From Gammaproteobacteria bacterium (GTDB taxonomy: Bacteria > Pseudomonadota > Gammaproteobacteria > Steroidobacterales > Steroidobacteraceae): 41,097 bases of DNA. The notes beneath the pieces were generated by a model. The model searched no databases. It had not been told where the DNA came from and was given only the letters and a program-made list of their open reading frames with translations. Where the stretch lies: positions 1 to 41,097 of the forward strand of contig JASHQW010000126.1 in assembly GCA_030038875.1 (NCBI GenBank). Reading direction: 5' to 3'. A program made the position numbers and the translations under genes. Shown here piece by piece: positions 38,584-41,097 of the stretch. Position 1 is the stretch's first letter. Each line of letters starts with the position of its first letter.

Positions 38584-39201
38584 ATGCTCGATCCGGCGAC
38601 CGAAGTCCGAAACAGCCCGCCCGTGAGCGCCGCTGCGCACGGCCTGCCCGATCTGCTGCTCATCGAGCGGGCGCGCGGCGCGGATGCGCGCTCGATCGAG
38701 ATGCTGCTGCGCCGCTACGCGCAGCGGCTCTTCCGGATCGCACGCAGCGCGCTCGGCGACGAGCAGGCCGCGGAGAGCGCGGTGCAGGAGGCCTGCGTGG
38801 CTGCGTTCGAGGAGCTCCGGCGTCACGAGCCGGCGGGAAAATTCGCTGTGTGGCTCACCCGCCTCGCGCTCGAGCAGCTGCGCGCGCAGCGCGAGACGCA
38901 GCCGACGCCGCGCCCGGCGCCGCTATACGGCCACCCCCTGGAGCCTGCGATCGATGCGCTCCCGGAGGTGTTCCGTATGGTGTTCGTGCTGCGCGTCGTC
39001 GAGGGTATCAGCGGCACGGAGACCGCGGCCGCCCTCGGGCTCAACGTCACGACGGTGCGCACGCGGCTCTACCGCGCGCACCGGCGCTTGAGCGGCGGCG
39101 CGGCGCTGCAGGCGTCGCAGCCGGTATTCCAGCTCGACGGCGCCCGCGCCGAGCGCATCGTCACCGAGGTGCTCACGCGGCTGCGCGCGCGCGGCGCTTG
39201 A
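38584..39201 (+). CDS. ECF-type RNA polymerase sigma factor
   Basis: Sigma2-like LLLRRYAQRLFRIARSALGDEQAAESAVQEACVAAFEEL; sigma4 LPEVFRMVFVLRVVEGISGTETAAALGLNVTTVRTRLYRAHRRL. Confidence 0.9.
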   Translation: MLDPATEVRNSPPVSAAAHGLPDLLLIERARGADARSIEMLLRRYAQRLFRIARSALGDEQAAESAVQEACVAAFEELRRHEPAGKFAVWLTRLALEQLRAQRETQPTPRPAPLYGHPLEPAIDALPEVFRMVFVLRVVEGISGTETAAALGLNVTTVRTRLYRAHRRLSGGAALQASQPVFQLDGARAERIVTEVLTRLRARGA

Positions 39202-39252
39202 CGGCCACGCGCTTGCTGTGTGTACTCCGGTCCGGGCGCCGGCGGCCCCCGG

Positions 39253-41097
39253 ATGGTCAGGAGTCAACGCGGCATCGTGCGGTCATGGTTCGGACGACTC
39301 AAGCGCTCGGTCGCGCCGCTGTGCGCCGCGTGCGCGCTCGCTACGGCGGCTCAGGCGGACCCGCTGAGCGCCTACCTGCCGCTCAATCTCGAGCCCGAGA
39401 TGGAGCGGCAGATCGAGCGGGTGCTGATCCTCGCTGACGAGCCGATCCTCAAGCGCCCCTTCCCGGTCGAGCTGGTCAAGGCGGCGCTCCCCGCGGCCTG
39501 TCGCAAGGATGTGCCGCTGTGCGAGCGGGTGCGGCGCTACCTCGAGCGCTATTCACACGACTACGGAGTAACGCATGCCAGTGTCACCGCGGGCGGCAGC
39601 AGCGGGGCGCACGTCGTACTGCCGAACCAGCACGGTCTCACGAGCAACGACGACTGGGAGCTGTCGGCGCAAGGCTACGTGCAGCCGAGCGACTACCTGC
39701 TGCTCGCCGCGGGCGGCATCGCCTACTCGGGGCGCACGCAGGCTACCGGCTCGATGGTGAGCATCGGCACGAGCTGGGCGCAGCTCGATGCGGGCTACCG
39801 CGATCACTGGTTCTCACCGCTCACGGACAGCACGATGCTGCCGGGCACCGAAAGTCCCACGATCCCGTCGGTGACGCTGTCGAACTGGGAGCCGCTCACC
39901 CGCCTCGGCTTTCAGTACGAGCTGTTCCTCGGACGGCTCTCGCAGACGGGCAGCGATGCGGGTCGGAGCCTCCCGGGCGACAACATCGATTACCAGGGCG
40001 TACTGAGCCGCGGCGATCCGCGCGTGTTCGGCGCGCAGTTCTCGATCGAGCCCTTCCCCGGCTGGTCGCTCGGCGTCAACCGTCTGCTGCAGTACGGCGG
40101 CGGCAGCGGTCTGCCGGATTCGGCCAGCTTCCTGCTGCGCGACTTCTTCAAGCCGAGCGGCCTGTCGCAGACCCAGGGCAAGCAGCAGGCCTCCTACGAC
40201 AGTCGCTTCATCTTCCCCGGTCGCGTGCCGTTCGCAGTCTATTTCCAGTACGCAGGCACCGACAATTCTGACGGGGGAAGCTACCTTCTCGGCGACGCTG
40301 CGCTGCTTGCCGGCATCGACTTCCCGCGATTGTGGCGCCATTTCGATCTCACCTTCGAGGTGGGGGAGTGGCAGAACATCTGGTACACGTCGTACATCTT
40401 TCTCGACGGCACGACCAACGACGGTCTGGTGCTCGGCAACTGGGGAGCCGATCAGCGCAACTTCAACAGCGGTGTCGGCGCGCGCAGCGGAATGCTGCGC
40501 CTCGGGTGGGAGCCGCCGTTCGGCGGTTACCTCGAGGCACGCGCCCGCACGCTCGCCAATCAGAACTATACGGCGGTGGGCGAGCAGCGCCAGTACGTTC
40601 CCGGCGAGCCGCCGCCCTACCCGTATTCTCATTACTACGACATGAGCCTCACCTATTCATGGCCGTGGCGCGGGCTGACGGTCGGCGCTGAAGCGCTCAC
40701 GGGCCGCGACGTGTTCGACGACCATTTCACGCGCCTCTCCGGGTTCGTGCGCTATGGCGGCCTGGAGCACGGCGACGCGGCGGAAGCTTACGGGTCCGAG
40801 GACGAGGACTCCGGCAGCAGCTCCTTGGCGCCGGGCGCAGAGCTGTTCGTGGACGCGGGCGTCGAGGTAAACCAGGTGCACGTCGACCTGGGTCCGCCCA
40901 ACCCGACGACGACCAGCCCGGTTGGGGTCGGCCCGCACTTCGGGCTCGGCGCCCGGCGCGCCGTATCGGCCAATAACGATCTCGGCGTGCGCCTCGAGGT
41001 GGACGACGTCGACGGCCACTCGCTGATAGGCGTGCGTGCGGTCGATTGGCGCTACCGTTTCAGCGATGCCTTCGCGGCGAGCCTGTTCATCGGGGCC
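39253..41097 (+). CDS. capsule assembly Wzi-like outer-membrane protein (partial, runs off the 3' edge)
   Basis: Open frame for 615 codons with no stop: MVRSQRGIVRSWFGRLKRSVAPLCAACALATAAQADPLSAYLPLNLEPEMERQIERV... GTSWAQLDAGYRDHWFSPLTDSTMLPGTESPTIPSVTLSNWEPLTRLGFQYELFLGRLSQ; missing from the track because it is open-ended. Confidence 0.75.
   Translation, partial: MVRSQRGIVRSWFGRLKRSVAPLCAACALATAAQADPLSAYLPLNLEPEMERQIERVLILADEPILKRPFPVELVKAALPAACRKDVPLCERVRRYLERYSHDYGVTHASVTAGGSSGAHVVLPNQHGLTSNDDWELSAQGYVQPSDYLLLAAGGIAYSGRTQATGSMVSIGTSWAQLDAGYRDHWFSPLTDSTMLPGTESPTIPSVTLSNWEPLTRLGFQYELFLGRLSQTGSDAGRSLPGDNIDYQGVLSRGDPRVFGAQFSIEPFPGWSLGVNRLLQYGGGSGLPDSASFLLRDFFKPSGLSQTQGKQQASYDSRFIFPGRVPFAVYFQYAGTDNSDGGSYLLGDAALLAGIDFPRLWRHFDLTFEVGEWQNIWYTSYIFLDGTTNDGLVLGNWGADQRNFNSGVGARSGMLRLGWEPPFGGYLEARARTLANQNYTAVGEQRQYVPGEPPPYPYSHYYDMSLTYSWPWRGLTVGAEALTGRDVFDDHFTRLSGFVRYGGLEHGDAAEAYGSEDEDSGSSSLAPGAELFVDAGVEVNQVHVDLGPPNPTTTSPVGVGPHFGLGARRAVSANNDLGVRLEVDDVDGHSLIGVRAVDWRYRFSDAFAASLFIGA

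Overview
High-GC proteobacterial chromosomal segment (probably gammaproteobacterial; taxonomy is inferred), densely coding. Left to right: 3' part of a minus-strand TPR protein; dTDP-rhamnose cluster rmlA-rmlC-rmlD-rmlB with a SAM methyltransferase and a convergent DUF707-like glycosyltransferase-type gene; an EF-G paralogue; the stress operon prkA(yeaG)-yeaH-spoVR; a compact four-gene signalling cluster (receiver-like/TM/repeat/TonB protein, membrane CheA-like kinase without a CheW domain, CheY-like regulator, CheX-like phosphatase); mltA; a complete kdpFABC-kdpDE locus; LD-carboxypeptidase, CPXCG protein, lipoprotein, TraB/GumN-like, rhomboid-like, YdcF/ElyC-like, MATE, orphan ParB-like and GH3 genes; an ECF sigma factor; and a Wzi-like outer-membrane protein running off the right edge. 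Two observations stand out. (1) A two-copy structured intergenic repeat (28884-28966 and 30141-30288) has two perfect 11-bp hairpins; all five stem positions that differ between copies are compensated. (2) The TonB / CheA-like / CheY / CheX cluster looks like a self-contained non-canonical Che-type pathway. A 30-aa membrane ORF missing from the ORF track overlaps kdpF by ATGA. No tRNA, rRNA, CRISPR array or transposase was recognised. All family calls are from reading motifs; no searches were run.
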